DNA of 64,000 nt, from NCBI GenBank assembly GCA_921293015.1, contig OV121087.1:2120501-2184500 (forward strand). The letters are read 5' to 3'. The translations under genes were made by a program, and so were the position numbers. This document shows positions 13,358-44,660 of the stretch, piece by piece; the first letter of the stretch is position 1, and each line of letters begins with the position of its first letter. This DNA is from Phorcus lineatus (taxonomy: Eukaryota > Mollusca > Gastropoda > Trochida > Trochidae). Below the pieces are notes generated by a model, which saw only the letters and a program-made list of their open reading frames with translations, had not been told where the DNA came from and ran no database searches.

Positions 13358-14045
13358 CAAATTTTGCTCTCTGCCAGAAAGGCAAAAACAACATGGCCAT
13401 AGTGGGGCCATTGTTGACAAAACCACTAAATAGAAAATGGTATTTTAAAACAAACAGAAAGACGTGAAGCTTAACCTTATGGAGCATATCCGTCATGATT
13501 TGTCAAAGCTTACTTCAACTGAGTTTGAATCAGATGAAAAACTTGTGTCTGATCTAGCACACATGATTGAATAAAATTCTACTTAATTCAAATGAAAAAA
13601 TTATTGAGCAGATTGGTTTTACAACTCCTCGCCTCTGTATTAAAACATACCTTTTTACATAATTATGATATTCACACCAAGAAAACTATATCTACTGTAA
13701 AATAAACCCAATTAATTTTGTAAGAGAAAATTTCGAATTATTCAAATCAGAACCACCCTCAGTGGAATAAGTAATAAGATGATTTACAAAATCAAAAGTT
13801 TCCTAGTCCCACTCAATTGCAAGTGAGGATTGTGTGTCTCATTAGAGGCATAAATTTAGTCTAGGTCCTCGTTCAGCAGGTCTAAACTTTACTATGAAAT
13901 TTCAAGGTCAAGAAATGAACATTATAAAGCATTTCATTACTTTTTTACAAATATTTCTTAGACAAGATTTTAGCCTAAGATTTGACAAAAGATATTTAAA
14001 CGATTTCAATGATATTTTATGAGCGCTTATTCGAGTAAGAATTCA

Positions 14046-14070
14046 GGTCACAGTGACCCAGTATGACTCA
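14046..14070. promoter_or_regulatory. Perfect ERE-type palindrome next to an AP-1 consensus
   Basis: GGTCACAGTGACC (14046-14058) fits the steroid-receptor inverted repeat GGTCA-N3-TGACC exactly. TGACTCA, the AP-1 consensus, follows at 14064-14070. The sites are as seen; function is not shown, and such motifs also occur by chance. The nearest genes are more than 4 kb away on either side. Confidence 0.3.
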
Positions 14071-14975
14071 TTCGTGAATTACGTCCCTTTTCCAAAGCGG
14101 AAGTGTCTCCATATTTATAATAATTACATTGGTTTTAACAATTTTACAGACAAGATATGCATTTGAAACTATTATAGGACAAAAGGACACGTCTTAGAAG
14201 ACGCAAAAAAGGTAGGTGATAAAGGACCGGGTGATATAGTTATTTAACACATGCATCATGTGATAACTTGTCGACGCCTTTGTCGACTTACAACAAATGT
14301 ATCAGTATGTCAAATTTGACATCAATCACACCTGCTGCGATTATGCTTTTACTGTTTCGTAGATCTGCTTCGAATTTTTATACTACAAGAACAATTTTAC
14401 GGAACGTCAAAGTATAAAATCATGCTTGTTATGTCAGTTCATATGACTTATTTTGATTGTTTTCGTTGTAGGTTTTTAATAACAATTTATTGTTAATCAG
14501 TACCTAACTTAAACATTTTAACTGAAATATACATCATACAATATGTTGAAAAAAAAATTGGTTATTGTTTTAACATAGCTGTGATTGATTTCAATCCAGC
14601 TATGATACAAATATCTGCTTTAATAAATCGGGTGTGACCTCATTTCAAAATTATTTTGTATGTACCATTATCTACTAGACTTATTAAGTGATGATTCATG
14701 GCCCCTAATCTTTTCCTTATAAGTTTGGTGTTTCATCCAAAATCCTTTTCCATTAAAATTTAATGACAAATGAACATTACTGAACACCTTACTACCCTAA
14801 GACTCCCAAGAGCGGTGATGTCATAGCATTGTGATGTTGTCATGTTTATGACATCATAGCATTGTGATGTCATTACTTGATGATGTAAAACAACCACAAT
14901 GTCATATACTTGACGACAGGAGGGGATTGTTCAAAATGTACAGCCAAAAAGATATGTCCTAAGAGATATATAGAG

Positions 14976-15341
14976 ATTATTACCCGAGGAAGTGTGTCAT
15001 ATGACTTTTACGAAACGAGTGTGAATTTTTGTATTTTGTATTTTTGTAAAACACTAATTCGCACAAGTTTCGTAAAAGTCATATGACATGCTTCCAAGGA
15101 TAATAATTTCTTTATTACCGATTCAACTCCATTTCAAAGGCATGGAAATATTCAGAAAACGGCATCCTTCCCTTCAGCTGGCCTGCTACAGTGACGTCAC
15201 GAACAATGATTTTATGACGTCACAGACGATGAAATACGGTGACTCGCGCTAAGACAATCGTTGCCAGGCAAAAGTGATATGTGTACATGTGCTCATATTG
15301 AAAATATGACACCACTTATGAATAACCATATGGGTAATAAT
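14976..15341. mobile_element. 366-bp MITE with ATTATTACCC ends and an internal 52-bp hairpin
   Basis: The element starts with ATTATTACCC (14976-14985) and ends with its exact reverse complement GGGTAATAAT (15332-15341). The first part folds into a long hairpin: arm 14976-15027 pairs with 15056-15107 at roughly 80% identity, with GTCATATGACTTTTACGAAA shared perfectly. It has no coding capacity, so it would depend on another element's transposase. A truncated relative lies at 47665-47725, which shows this is a dispersed family. I could not find a convincing target-site duplication. Confidence 0.7.
15192..15222. promoter_or_regulatory. Pair of full CRE palindromes (TGACGTCA)
   Basis: TGACGTCA occurs at 15192-15199 and again at 15215-15222, 23 bp start to start, inside the 366-bp MITE. 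It is the consensus for CREB/ATF factors. Function is not shown; the location suggests the sites were carried by the element. Confidence 0.35.
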
Positions 15342-16370
15342 GCTTGATCTCCCACAAGCGATATCTCTGTATGCTGTAGAACAGAGTCTCGGATGAAAAA
15401 TCGATGTATCGCCATAAGAGACGATGTATCAGATATCCCGATATTATAAACATAATTTGTTTCAAACAGATAACTATAAAAAAACTATATAAAAAATCAA
15501 GATGTTTTTATTCTATTCTGGAGATTACAGTGATTAGACAAACAGAAAATATATGATATTTCTTATGTTTTATCTGCAGTCTCCCTCATTTTGTGATTTC
15601 CTTTCATGTAATGTTTATCACAGTTTTGTAGCTAGGCAATAACATTACTTTTCTATGTCCTAAATATTCTTCTTTCATAAACTGTAGAGAATCGGGATAC
15701 GTATTGTATCGCAACCACTCTCTTGATGATAATCGTCTCGCAGGTTCCTTGGCAATACTTCCATGCTATATCGTCTCGCCTAATATACCTGGAATCAAGA
15801 TACATCGTCTCACCACTAAAGAAACTTTACAAAGGTCTTATCCCTACTCCCCAACTCTCTTTCGCATGACCAACAAACCGTTGGCATCAGGAAATTCAGA
15901 TACTAATATTGAGTGGGAGTAGAGCATAAATTGCATCCTTTCTTATAAGATGATAGATATCTAACATTGAAAAGAACCAAGGTTTCAAGTTTTTGTTAGT
16001 GTATTGTTTTATCAGAAAGCAAAATGTGTTTACATGTACGTGGCAAATTTGCTAGCGCAAATGTTGAACACTTGTCATTATAATTACCTGATGAAAATCA
16101 AAGTTCCGACTATCAGTCAAGATTTGAATAAAAAATTTGAACTGCTATCAAAACCTTAACAATGCTTGATGTTATGCATTTTGAATATTCATAAAGAATA
16201 TAATATTATGATGATTCATTACCCTTGGAAGAGTTATTCATAGAACATCCTCCACGTCATTCTCTTGTACAATGTTCACAAGAAACATGGGAAATTCTGA
16301 ATTTTTCATTCTATTTAATGACTTTAATCTGCATGCCTGTCTTCTGTCTTATACAATAGTGTATTTTGCA

Positions 16371-16543
16371 AGGATTGGGAAAGGCTTCCTTGACAATGGG
16401 CCATTTTTAGGGCTTATAATGTTTTGTGGAATTTTAAGTGGGTCATTTCCTATTGTAGCAATGGTAACATTTCTAATTTTAAGGGGCCATTTTTTCATTT
16501 AATGTGCAAAATGGCCCATGGCCCCTACCTTTCCAAATCCCTG
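16371..16543. mobile_element. Hairpin (foldback) element, ~38-bp arms
   Basis: The left arm (about 16371-16408: AGGATTGGGAAAGG then AATGGGCCATTTTT) pairs with the right arm (about 16507-16543: AAAATGGCCCATGG then CCTTTCCAAATCCCT) across a spacer of about 98 bp. The pairing is imperfect but extends along both arms. There are no coding features. It is probably a foldback MITE. Confidence 0.6.
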
Positions 16544-18963
16544 ATTTAGCTGAATTCTTTAAACAGAATGCTTACTTGATTAAAACAAGTCTTGATTTAC
16601 GATTAAATTTGACTCGATATAATATTGAGAATAAATTACTCAAATATCATCTTTGAGTATAGAATGGACTACTATAAAAAGACCCAATGTTCACTCCAGA
16701 TAGAATAATTGTGTGCCCCTCTAGAATACAATTACCAGGATGTGTTTTGAGGAGGTTTTTCCTTAGTTCCTACTTGTAAAATTGAAAGGCTGTCATAATA
16801 ACCTCACTGACTCACTGTGTCATTGACAGTGAGCCAAGAGGATGAAAATTATGTTTCTTAAAACATGATCTTAAGGAAAATACCATCAAATAAATGTACA
16901 CTTAACTTAAAGCAGGATAAAGTATTAAAAGTATAAATAACTTAAGGAAAGAACGGAATAATGACATAGTGTCTAAGAAATGTCCTTGCTGGTAAGTCGT
17001 GGCTGGTAAGTTATGTGTACACAAAGTTTTTTTATGTATTGGTGCTGTGAAGCTCACTTATTATTTTAACAGATCTCTGATAGTGTTAGTAATAGATAAT
17101 TTCAAGATATTTGTACCTCAGTGAAATTTGAAATGAAATAGAAAATTTTAGGAACTGTAAAATCTATTTGAATGTTGCCACTGTTTCATATAGGAGATTC
17201 GAGCCGCTTCGATACCTTGAAATAACATTATTACAGCCTTGTCAAGTCAGTATCCTTTCAAATAATGCTTTGTTTATCAAACATTTCACTTAAATCAACT
17301 GCAGAGAGACCAGGATCAAATTAGCTATTACATTTCTAGCGGAAGTACAAATAAGAATATTGATTTACTTGCAGGTTGAGTTTTCTCGACCGTTGATCAG
17401 GGGTACTCTCACGACGGTTATAACGTCATTTTGTACTGTTGTTGAAATATTCCAATATTTAAATAAATACATATATAAAATATTAACAATGATTTTAAGA
17501 TTACCCCAAAATTCAATAAATATTTTCAGTATAGTACTATACTGTTACATACTCGTTTGTAGCTAGAAAATGATAAAGATTTAACCATCTCTCTGTAAAA
17601 CTGTCAGTCGTGTTAACATGCCTACTTGAGTACATGCCGCAGTGTAAAACAAAGAAGAATCTCAATTCATTGGGCCAACATAAACTTATATTATTCCTTT
17701 GCATTTTAAATTAATACTAAATTTGTTTCTTATGAAGTCAGAAATCATTTTTAATTGAGCTGAAAAAGAATGTTTTCTTAGCTACATTCAGTCTTTCCCA
17801 TTATGATTTTTTATATAAATAATAACAAGCTATATTTAAAAGCAGTATCCAAATATTATAAATGCACTCATGCCTATACAAACCGAATTCAAAACTTCCG
17901 TCAAATATCTTTGAATTTACCAAAAATACAACTATCAAAAACACATTTTTTTGTAGCTGTCCCTGGATGAATTTCCTATTATTTTCTCATTTTTATTATC
18001 ATTCGACATCTTTTTGTATCTGAAATTGCCTTATTTTCTATTATTTTATGCCTATTCACTCATGTCTAGCCTAAAGAAATTAAAAATACACAGAAAATCA
18101 CATAATCAAAAAGCAGCCATTACTCAAACCAGGAAGTAGGAAGTGGCCTTTGTCTTGGATTGGATTTAAGGTCATAAGCCATATGCATGCATAATTATTT
18201 AGAGTCCCCTATTTTGAATGTAAATGATGGATTTTCTGCAAACATCTGATGGAAATAATTTAAGAAAACTACACATTGTTTAGTATGATTTAATGAAAAG
18301 CAGTCACTTGACCACTGAATTGTTAATGCACATATTTAAGTAGAAGCTGAATTCTTTGTCAATACACAGTGCTATCATCTCTGTAACCAAAACTGTTTCT
18401 AATATAAGATTTGAAGGTCATAACCATTCAATATGAGTCTGTCAAAACTAAAATGAAGCTCTGGTGGAGGGACAAGATATCGCATCTTCACAGTTGCTAT
18501 GTTTTGTGTGACATCATTACTATTTTGACTTACATTATAACATCAACAGTTTTATTATTCAGGGGAGATAATCTAGCAAATCCTGGCAACTCCAATATCA
18601 ACCAAAAAACCCACGTACATTCAAAATAAGTTGATACACGGCAAGAAAAGTGAGGAAGGGGTTTTGTATGAGATGGCGGGTTACTCCATTCCTTGTAAAG
18701 TAAACATGGCAGACTTTTTGATATAATGACTTATCCATCTCAATGAAAGTCTACATCTGCAAAAAATCTAAAAATTGCAAATGAGAGTGAGCCAAAAAGC
18801 GGAGCAAGATGCTGCTGGTGAAAATGCTGCAGGAGATATTTGAGCCATTACAGGATATCACAAATTAGTATATATGTACAGCTTTAATTATTTACCTCAT
18901 ATGAAAGTGTCATGTGTCCTGTTTTCAAATATGAATAAAGAAAGCAAATTTTCCTGCAGATAA

Positions 18964-38509
<19,546 letters not shown>

Positions 38510-38536
38510 AGCACCTGTACAGACCTGCTCCAGATA

Positions 38537-38756
38537 CTGAGTAGACTGCTGCTGTTATGCCAAGAGGACAATGCCACAACTATCACGTCAAGCACCTTGT
38601 ACAATTACCACCTGGAGACACTGAATAGGCTGTTGGTTAAATAGATTCCAACAGGGACTGTTATGCCAAGAGTACCGCGCCGCAACTATCATGTCAAGCA
38701 CCATGTACAGTTACCAGCTGGAGACATTGAATAGACTGCTAGTTGAATAGATTTCA
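38537..38756 (+). repeat. 106-bp tandem duplication at the start of the CYFIP 3' UTR
   Basis: TTATGCCAAGAG occurs at 38555 and 38661, and the homology continues through CAACTATCA.GTCAAGCACC, GTACA.TTACCA.CTGGAGACA and TGAATAG.CTG. The copies differ at roughly one base in ten. The duplication starts about 28 bp after the stop codon and lies entirely in the UTR. Confidence 0.9.
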
Positions 38757-41700
38757 GCATGATAAGAAACGACAACATCTGTGTGTCTCATCTTTGGCAT
38801 AGGAGCTGCATGTATAAAGTTTTCATGTGGAAGTTAAGTGAAAGGAATGCCCAACAGCAGAGAGACCAAACATAGAAAAATTCTGTGAATTTTGAATTGG
38901 CCTTTCATCAATGACTAGGATGATGATAGGCAGCAAGGCAGCCTGTGTGTAATGTTAAGGACGGTCATGCTGACGTTAGTGAAGTTGCTAGTGAAAGATA
39001 TCCGAGGAACTTTCTATTGGACCAGGGTACCATGTGTACAATGATGTTTAGAAAAATTTTCTTTCAACGAGACTCCAAGGAGAGTAGTTAACCCATTAGT
39101 AGCTATAAAGGAACATTAAGATCTTTGTACCCAAAATGAATAACCATAGAAACTCTAGGTCTTATAGTCACTATTGACCCCACAGCTTTAGCATCTACAG
39201 TGAAGATAAGGCTTTAGTGCTGTTACTCTGGAAATGTTTGTCACCTGATGTAAGTCTATGAGTAAAGCTTGCCCTTAAGTGCTATTTTTTCAATTGGAAT
39301 GTCACAATATGAGAAAATCGTCAAAAAGTTACCTATCTCGGGCAACGAGAAAGTGTTGATAGGTTGTACAAAAGGCAGTCCTTTTTTATTTTGGATTCAT
39401 TAGAGGTTTTCCAGTTAGATTAGTTTGGTGGAGAAAGAAACATTGCCATGGACCAAGATTATTAGCAGACCAAGATGAGAAGTTAGCAACGAACAGTTAT
39501 CTCCCCTGCTAGCTCTTCAAGCATACAGTTTGTAACTTTTGTAGGTAACTACATAGAATGTAGCATGTTTTCTGAAAGGTGAAATTTTGTAACAAAGGTG
39601 ATGATGACATAAAGATATAACTTTGAGAAGGAGTCTTACACTTTACAAACAGAACTTGAATTTCATTATAAGCTTTTAGAGGATCATTGTTGGATGCCAA
39701 TGGCAAGGTCAATCCATGATGATCCAATCGACATTTTGTCAGGGTTAAAATTTAGACTCTTCGGTGAGGATTTATGGTTATTCCATGTAAGACTTATTGT
39801 ACTCCAGTGTCCTCAGAGTTAAGCTGAAGTAATAGAATAACTTTGTCACACCCTGGGAAATTTGTCCAATATTTCTCAAATACATGTTTATGATTGGTAT
39901 GAAATACCTAGAACAAGGAGTAATCGGATGTTGATTACTTGAGTAATCAGGAATGATACATACATGGATGTATTCGGAATATTGAAGTGTACTCACATGT
40001 GATCGGTGTCCACGTTGTTGATTTCATGTCAATGTGCAATTACAAAATCATTCTCAAAGTTATTGGATGATTTTGACAATTGTAGACCAATTATGCAATC
40101 ATAACCCTGATGGTTTTCTATTGATTTAGAGACAGAGTTTGATATTCATTGATATTCAATTATTGAGTGAGAATGATTTGTGATGATTATTCTTAAAAAT
40201 GAAGAATTCCAATCTAAGACTTGATGTCTTCAACCCAACTATCACAATATTTCCAATAGTCAACCATTTCTCTATCTTAACATTCAGGATATTTTGAAAT
40301 GAAGGTCAGGTCTGTAATGAATGCATCATGTTTGTTATTAGATTTATTTCATGGTCCAAGTTGGACGAACTCAAACATTATCATGTAAACTTGATACAAC
40401 TGTGACGTTATTGCCTTGCTTGTGTTTGTAATGTTAACTAAGTTCTTGAGAATTTTGATCTTTATAGTATGCATTTTCATGAATTTTCATTTAGATAAAA
40501 ATCTTTCATTTTCCAGATCTAATTCCTAGGTGCTTGGCTAGAAAGAAATTAGATTATTTCACATATTAGGTGCAGTTGCTTTTCACATTTTCCCATTTTA
40601 TTCACATATAATATTAAGGCAAAGCTTATGCGTATTTCGATTTAAAGCTTGCCTATTCCTCACTTCTCTAAGTTACCGGTAAACGTAAAGTAAAACAGAA
40701 ATTTCTTCCAGGTAATAATTTACCTATCACTGTCAAATTTTCATTGTTATTTTCATAACATTTGACAGTAGCTCAATTCATTGTCTGTCTTTAAGGTCAA
40801 TGAACAGAAATGAAATTTAATTGATTATCCTGGGAGCGGGTTTTATTCAACCCAAACAAACATCCACCCTATTATGTTTTATGCATTATATGTTTTAATC
40901 TAAGGAGAATCTGAACTCATTACAAACTTGTAGAATTAGTTTAATGAGCATGCATTTTATTACTTATGTAACATTATTGACAATTCAATATTTTTTTGTA
41001 AGAAACCAGTTACACTTTTAGAACATGATTTTTGTGTAGACAATTGTAGAATTTGTTTGTGCTTGTTGCTATGTTTGTTGTGTTGCGATTTTGCTCAGGA
41101 CCAAACAGGCTTTGTGAAAATGTAATGTTAATATTCTCAAAGGTAGCTGGATTAGCATATCCCTCTGGTTAAGATACAGACCCAGACAGAGTGATGATCT
41201 GAATCAGACAGTCATTGTTTAAGAAATAGCTTGACCCAATAGAGGATATGACCACCACACCCCTCCCTTAGTTCTTGGCTCACCCTAAACATTACCTGTT
41301 ATCAGTAATCACCTCGACCAAATGCGGCAACATGAATTGTGTGTCAAGGCTAAGCCAGAAACAAGTGGGCTATTGATAAATTTACAAAAAAAACCAAAAC
41401 ATTTTGGCCTACAAATAAAAAATGTTTTAAATAGTCTGGACGGGAGTGAAATCTTGTGTGATTTGAAAGGAGAGGAGGAAGGAGGAGAAAGAAACATAGA
41501 AAACAAAATGTGTGGTTTATCATGCTTGCACACACAAGGGATCAAAAAGAAAATCATTTAGATTGTGCAATGTGTTTTAGGATCTGTATCTTGATCAGTT
41601 TATTATCTAAGTCAGTTTGGTTTGAAGAATAATAAAAACCATGATCCATGACTAAAGAGAAAACCACAGATAGGAGAGTAGAGTTGTTACACGATATGTT

Positions 41701-41862
41701 CCCTTCACTGAAGGTAGGTTATGTAGTGTTTCCATGTTTTATTGTGGCACAGCAATTGTTGAAAATACCCAACCTTGTACAAACATTTTTAGAAAGTCAT
41801 TTTTCAAGTCTTAATTTTTGTAAAGTCTTTTCCTACTATTGTATTTATCATTGATATGGTAT

Positions 41863-41868
41863 AATAAA
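41863..41868 (+). promoter_or_regulatory. Likely CYFIP poly(A) signal
   Basis: AATAAA with a GU-rich element (TGTATTGTTGTGGTGT) about 16-32 bp downstream. It is the best-formed plus-strand site between CYFIP and TMEM33. Confidence 0.5.
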
Positions 41869-42304
41869 ACTTTGAATACATCCTGTATTGTTGTGGTGTC
41901 TTCTAAAGAAATATTTGATCGTCTAAATACTTTCTCTTTCAGTTAACATAAGTACAATGTTTATTCATCCTCCAAAGCAATCCAACCATCCTTAACGCAG
42001 TTGTTGGTATCTTCTGGGGTAGTCAAATTCTCTATTGATGTTGAACTTTCACCTTAACTCTTACCCCTTTTGATTCAGGTCCAGAGTAGTAGAAGAGGTC
42101 ATTATATTTGGGGAAAACGAAGAGACAAGTCATAAGCTTCTTGTAGTTCAGTCAGCATGTAGGGTGAACTAGTGAGAATACTTAATTCAAAGCCGACACC
42201 CTGGTGGTTAAGAATCGTGATGACACCTGGACACCACACAGCTGATACTGAAGATAAGATTTAGACAATTAAGATTTTACTACTGCAGTTAAATTGTGAA
42301 TGTC

Positions 42305-42630
42305 ATTCAATATGCATCCTGCTGCATCAGCGTAATTGAATCCGCTGATCCAGCTCCTTCCATATACCTGATATCCTTTAGGCCAAAAGCCTCGTATCGC
42401 TAGCTATCTATCCAGCCAATGAGACGACTCGCATCCAGCAACAGCGGATGAAAATTCAGTTAAGATTAAAAGGGTAACGTCAAGCGACATTTCATTGGCT
42501 TAAATAACAGGTGAGCACAGCCACAAACATCACGCCAGCCGTACTAGGGATTTGGCCCAAAAAAGATCAGGGTATATGGAAGAAGCTGGATCAGCAGATT
42601 CAATTACGCTGATGTAGCAGGATATTCAAT
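42305..42630. mobile_element. ~326-bp foldback element with ~80-bp inverted repeats
   Basis: The left arm (42305-42386) includes CATCAGCGTAATTGAATC, GCTGATCCAGCT and TTCCATATACC. The right arm (42549-42630) carries the same blocks in reverse complement at about 85-90% identity. Inside, AGCCAATGAGACG (42414) pairs with CGACATTTCATTGGCT (42485), so the whole element can fold. It has no coding potential. It sits between the probable ends of CYFIP and TMEM33 transcription. Confidence 0.8.
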
Positions 42631-42663
42631 AAGACACAAAGACAGTTGCTCACTTCAACATAT

Positions 42664-42669
42664 TTTATT
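42664..42669 (-). promoter_or_regulatory. Candidate TMEM33 poly(A) signal
   Basis: TTTATT on the plus strand is AATAAA on the minus strand. Further minus-strand AATAAA hexamers lie at about 42968 and 43249. From 45 kb to the TMEM33 stop at 47395 I saw none, which points to a long 3' UTR of 4.1-4.7 kb, unless a variant signal is used. Confidence 0.4.
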
Positions 42670-44430
42670 GTTGGGCTAGACTAAGGACAATACACTCTTT
42701 GTTCATACATCTACAGCTTCACATCATTACCCTTGAGGGACCAGTAGTTATATGTGTTACCACTTGCTGCTTTACATTCTGTTCATTCAAGTTCAATATA
42801 GTAAATACTTACATGGCAGATGACACTACCCTTAAATACATGTACATATTTCCTTTTCTCTCAAAGAGGAAAATGTGTCTTTTCTCTTTGGGTGAAAATT
42901 TATCTACATAAAGTAAAAGATTTTATGGATCTTCAACTTCTAATAGTTAATTTTTTTCAATTTGTGCTTTATTACCTTAAAAACTCAAGAATGCTATTCA
43001 AACAGAGCTTTTCTACAGTTAATAAAAAAAAAAGAGTTAAATTCTTAAACAAATCTAAATAATAAAATCTACATAAGACAAAACATAAATTCTTCAATGT
43101 AGATATCTAGGTCTTTTTCAACTACGGTAAGTGTGTTCAATACATACATAACTAACTGAAATGATGTGTTTGGTAGGGTTTCAAATACACTAAAATTTAG
43201 TCTATGAAAATTTTTAATAATTTACTGTTCCTTCATCAATAACATTTTTTTATTTAGGTTAGTGTATTCAGTCAATCTAGACTTGCTAAATGTGGACCTA
43301 GACTGCATTAAAGGCTCCTTTATATACACAGTCATGAAGCAGGACTAGGTATCAAACAAATTACTGATCCATCAAGAGTATAATCTGTCATGCCACATGT
43401 TAACCAATCTAGAAACAACAACTGGTGTGACTTTTTTTAACAACAATGAACTGATGAATGTGCTATTCCACATACACTTCTTCATACTTCAACATTCATA
43501 TTGTTAAATATCCTAAAGATATATACATACACAGTGATTAACAAGTCATCAATCTCAAACATGGCTAAAACATGTAATTAACGATAATTTTCAGTAATGA
43601 AAGATTTTGTCTTTTTGCTGATGTTATGCAACACTGAACTTTTAATATCAAGCTAAAGAAGTTGAAATTTTTTGATTTACAAATGACATATAAAAAAGGA
43701 ATGCACATTGTTGTTTAATGTTATCTTTTTTTCACTGTTAATGACATTTCCCCTGAGTAAACAAAACACTGATTAAAGATTTACTTCAAATTATGCTTGA
43801 TAAATGAGAGAATACAAAGAATCTTTTAGGACAGTTGATACTAAGAATTTCCTGCCAAAGATAAACAACATCTGATTATGTATCTGGAAGTAAAGTAATA
43901 TCTTATTTGCAAACCATCACTACAACCTTTGAAAAAAACAAACTTATCATCCAGAGGATGACACAACAAAGATGGAATGACTAAAAACAATGTCAAAACT
44001 GAAAATGGTATGCTAATACAAAAGACCAAATAGGATGCATTTATCTGTTCTGAAATGAACAATAAGCTCTACTTATTGTAAATATATGGTGATAATGCGT
44101 GGCAATTTTGAAAAGGAGAATATGAAAAATAATTTTATATTACATGCTTTGTTTACACAAGGTGAAGAAAAAAACAAGCGTGGACACAAAAGTTCTCTGC
44201 TACTTTCTTTGTGCACATAAACAATATAGAGAACTTGGACATTAAAGAATAGGATTAGTAATGATCAAGATATATATCTACAATGAAAGGGGGACGGCAA
44301 TCAAAAGAGAAAGCCTACTTCAGACATTGTTTTTTAGTTCCTGAATATCATGAATTATGCTAAACAGAGTTGTTTGAATTTAAGGCGACATTTATAATTA
44401 GTTCCTTTGTTCATCACTATTTAATGATGA

Positions 44431-44660
44431 GGTGAGGGGAGTTGGTGTTTAACGCCGCTTTCAAGATTATTTCACTTATATCGCGGCTGCTAGTATTATT
44501 GCAGGGAGAAAGCCCTCAACACCATTGTGGCTATGCATTGCAGTGAAACCTTTAAACATCGGCTGGAACTAGCGAACCATGGGTGGTACTGCGCTGAAAT
44601 TCAGTGTAGCATTGCACCCAAACCTGACTGCGTGTAGAACATTTCTCTACTGCATACAAA
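44431..44660. repeat. SINE-like dispersed repeat
   Basis: GGTGTTTAACGCCGCTTTCA followed by TATTTCACTTATATCGCGGC resembles a repeat motif I associate with molluscan SINEs (GTTTTACGCCGC..TATTCCAGC..ATATGGCGGC). The block is more GC-rich than its surroundings. I did not find clear A/B boxes or a 3' tail, so classification as a SINE is by resemblance only. Confidence 0.45.

Larger units (their letters stand above)
9781..18959. other. Intergenic region between P450 and CYFIP, rich in decayed mobile elements
   Basis: Apart from possible P450 3' UTR at its start and CYFIP 5' UTR or promoter at its end, I find no intact gene. It holds the FLYWCH remnant, a 29-bp tandem duplication, a small coding-like fragment at 13464-13574, a 366-bp MITE and a hairpin element, each listed separately. 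The 114-codon frame on the minus strand at 10040-10384 matches no family I recognise. The first CYFIP exon, if untranslated, should be in the right half. Confidence 0.6.
38510..41885 (+). other. CYFIP: Probable CYFIP 3' UTR
   Basis: No coding signal follows the CYFIP TAG. A good polyadenylation site lies at 41863-41868 (AATAAA), followed by TGTATTGTTGTGGTGTC, a GU-rich stretch of the expected kind. This gives a 3' UTR of about 3.4 kb. An earlier AATAAA at 41629 is an alternative. The first 250 bp contain a tandem duplication, listed separately. Confidence 0.55.

Noticed and set aside
15360..15930. Possible element suggested by repeated ATCGTCTC / GAGACGAT words
   Set aside because: The words recur in both orientations, but no continuous arms or ends could be aligned.
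18411..18629. 72-codon frame just upstream of CYFIP as a first coding exon
   Set aside because: CYFIP proteins begin at the M-x-x-x-x-x-TLxDAL region found at 18970; the frame shows no similarity and no phase-compatible donor was identified.
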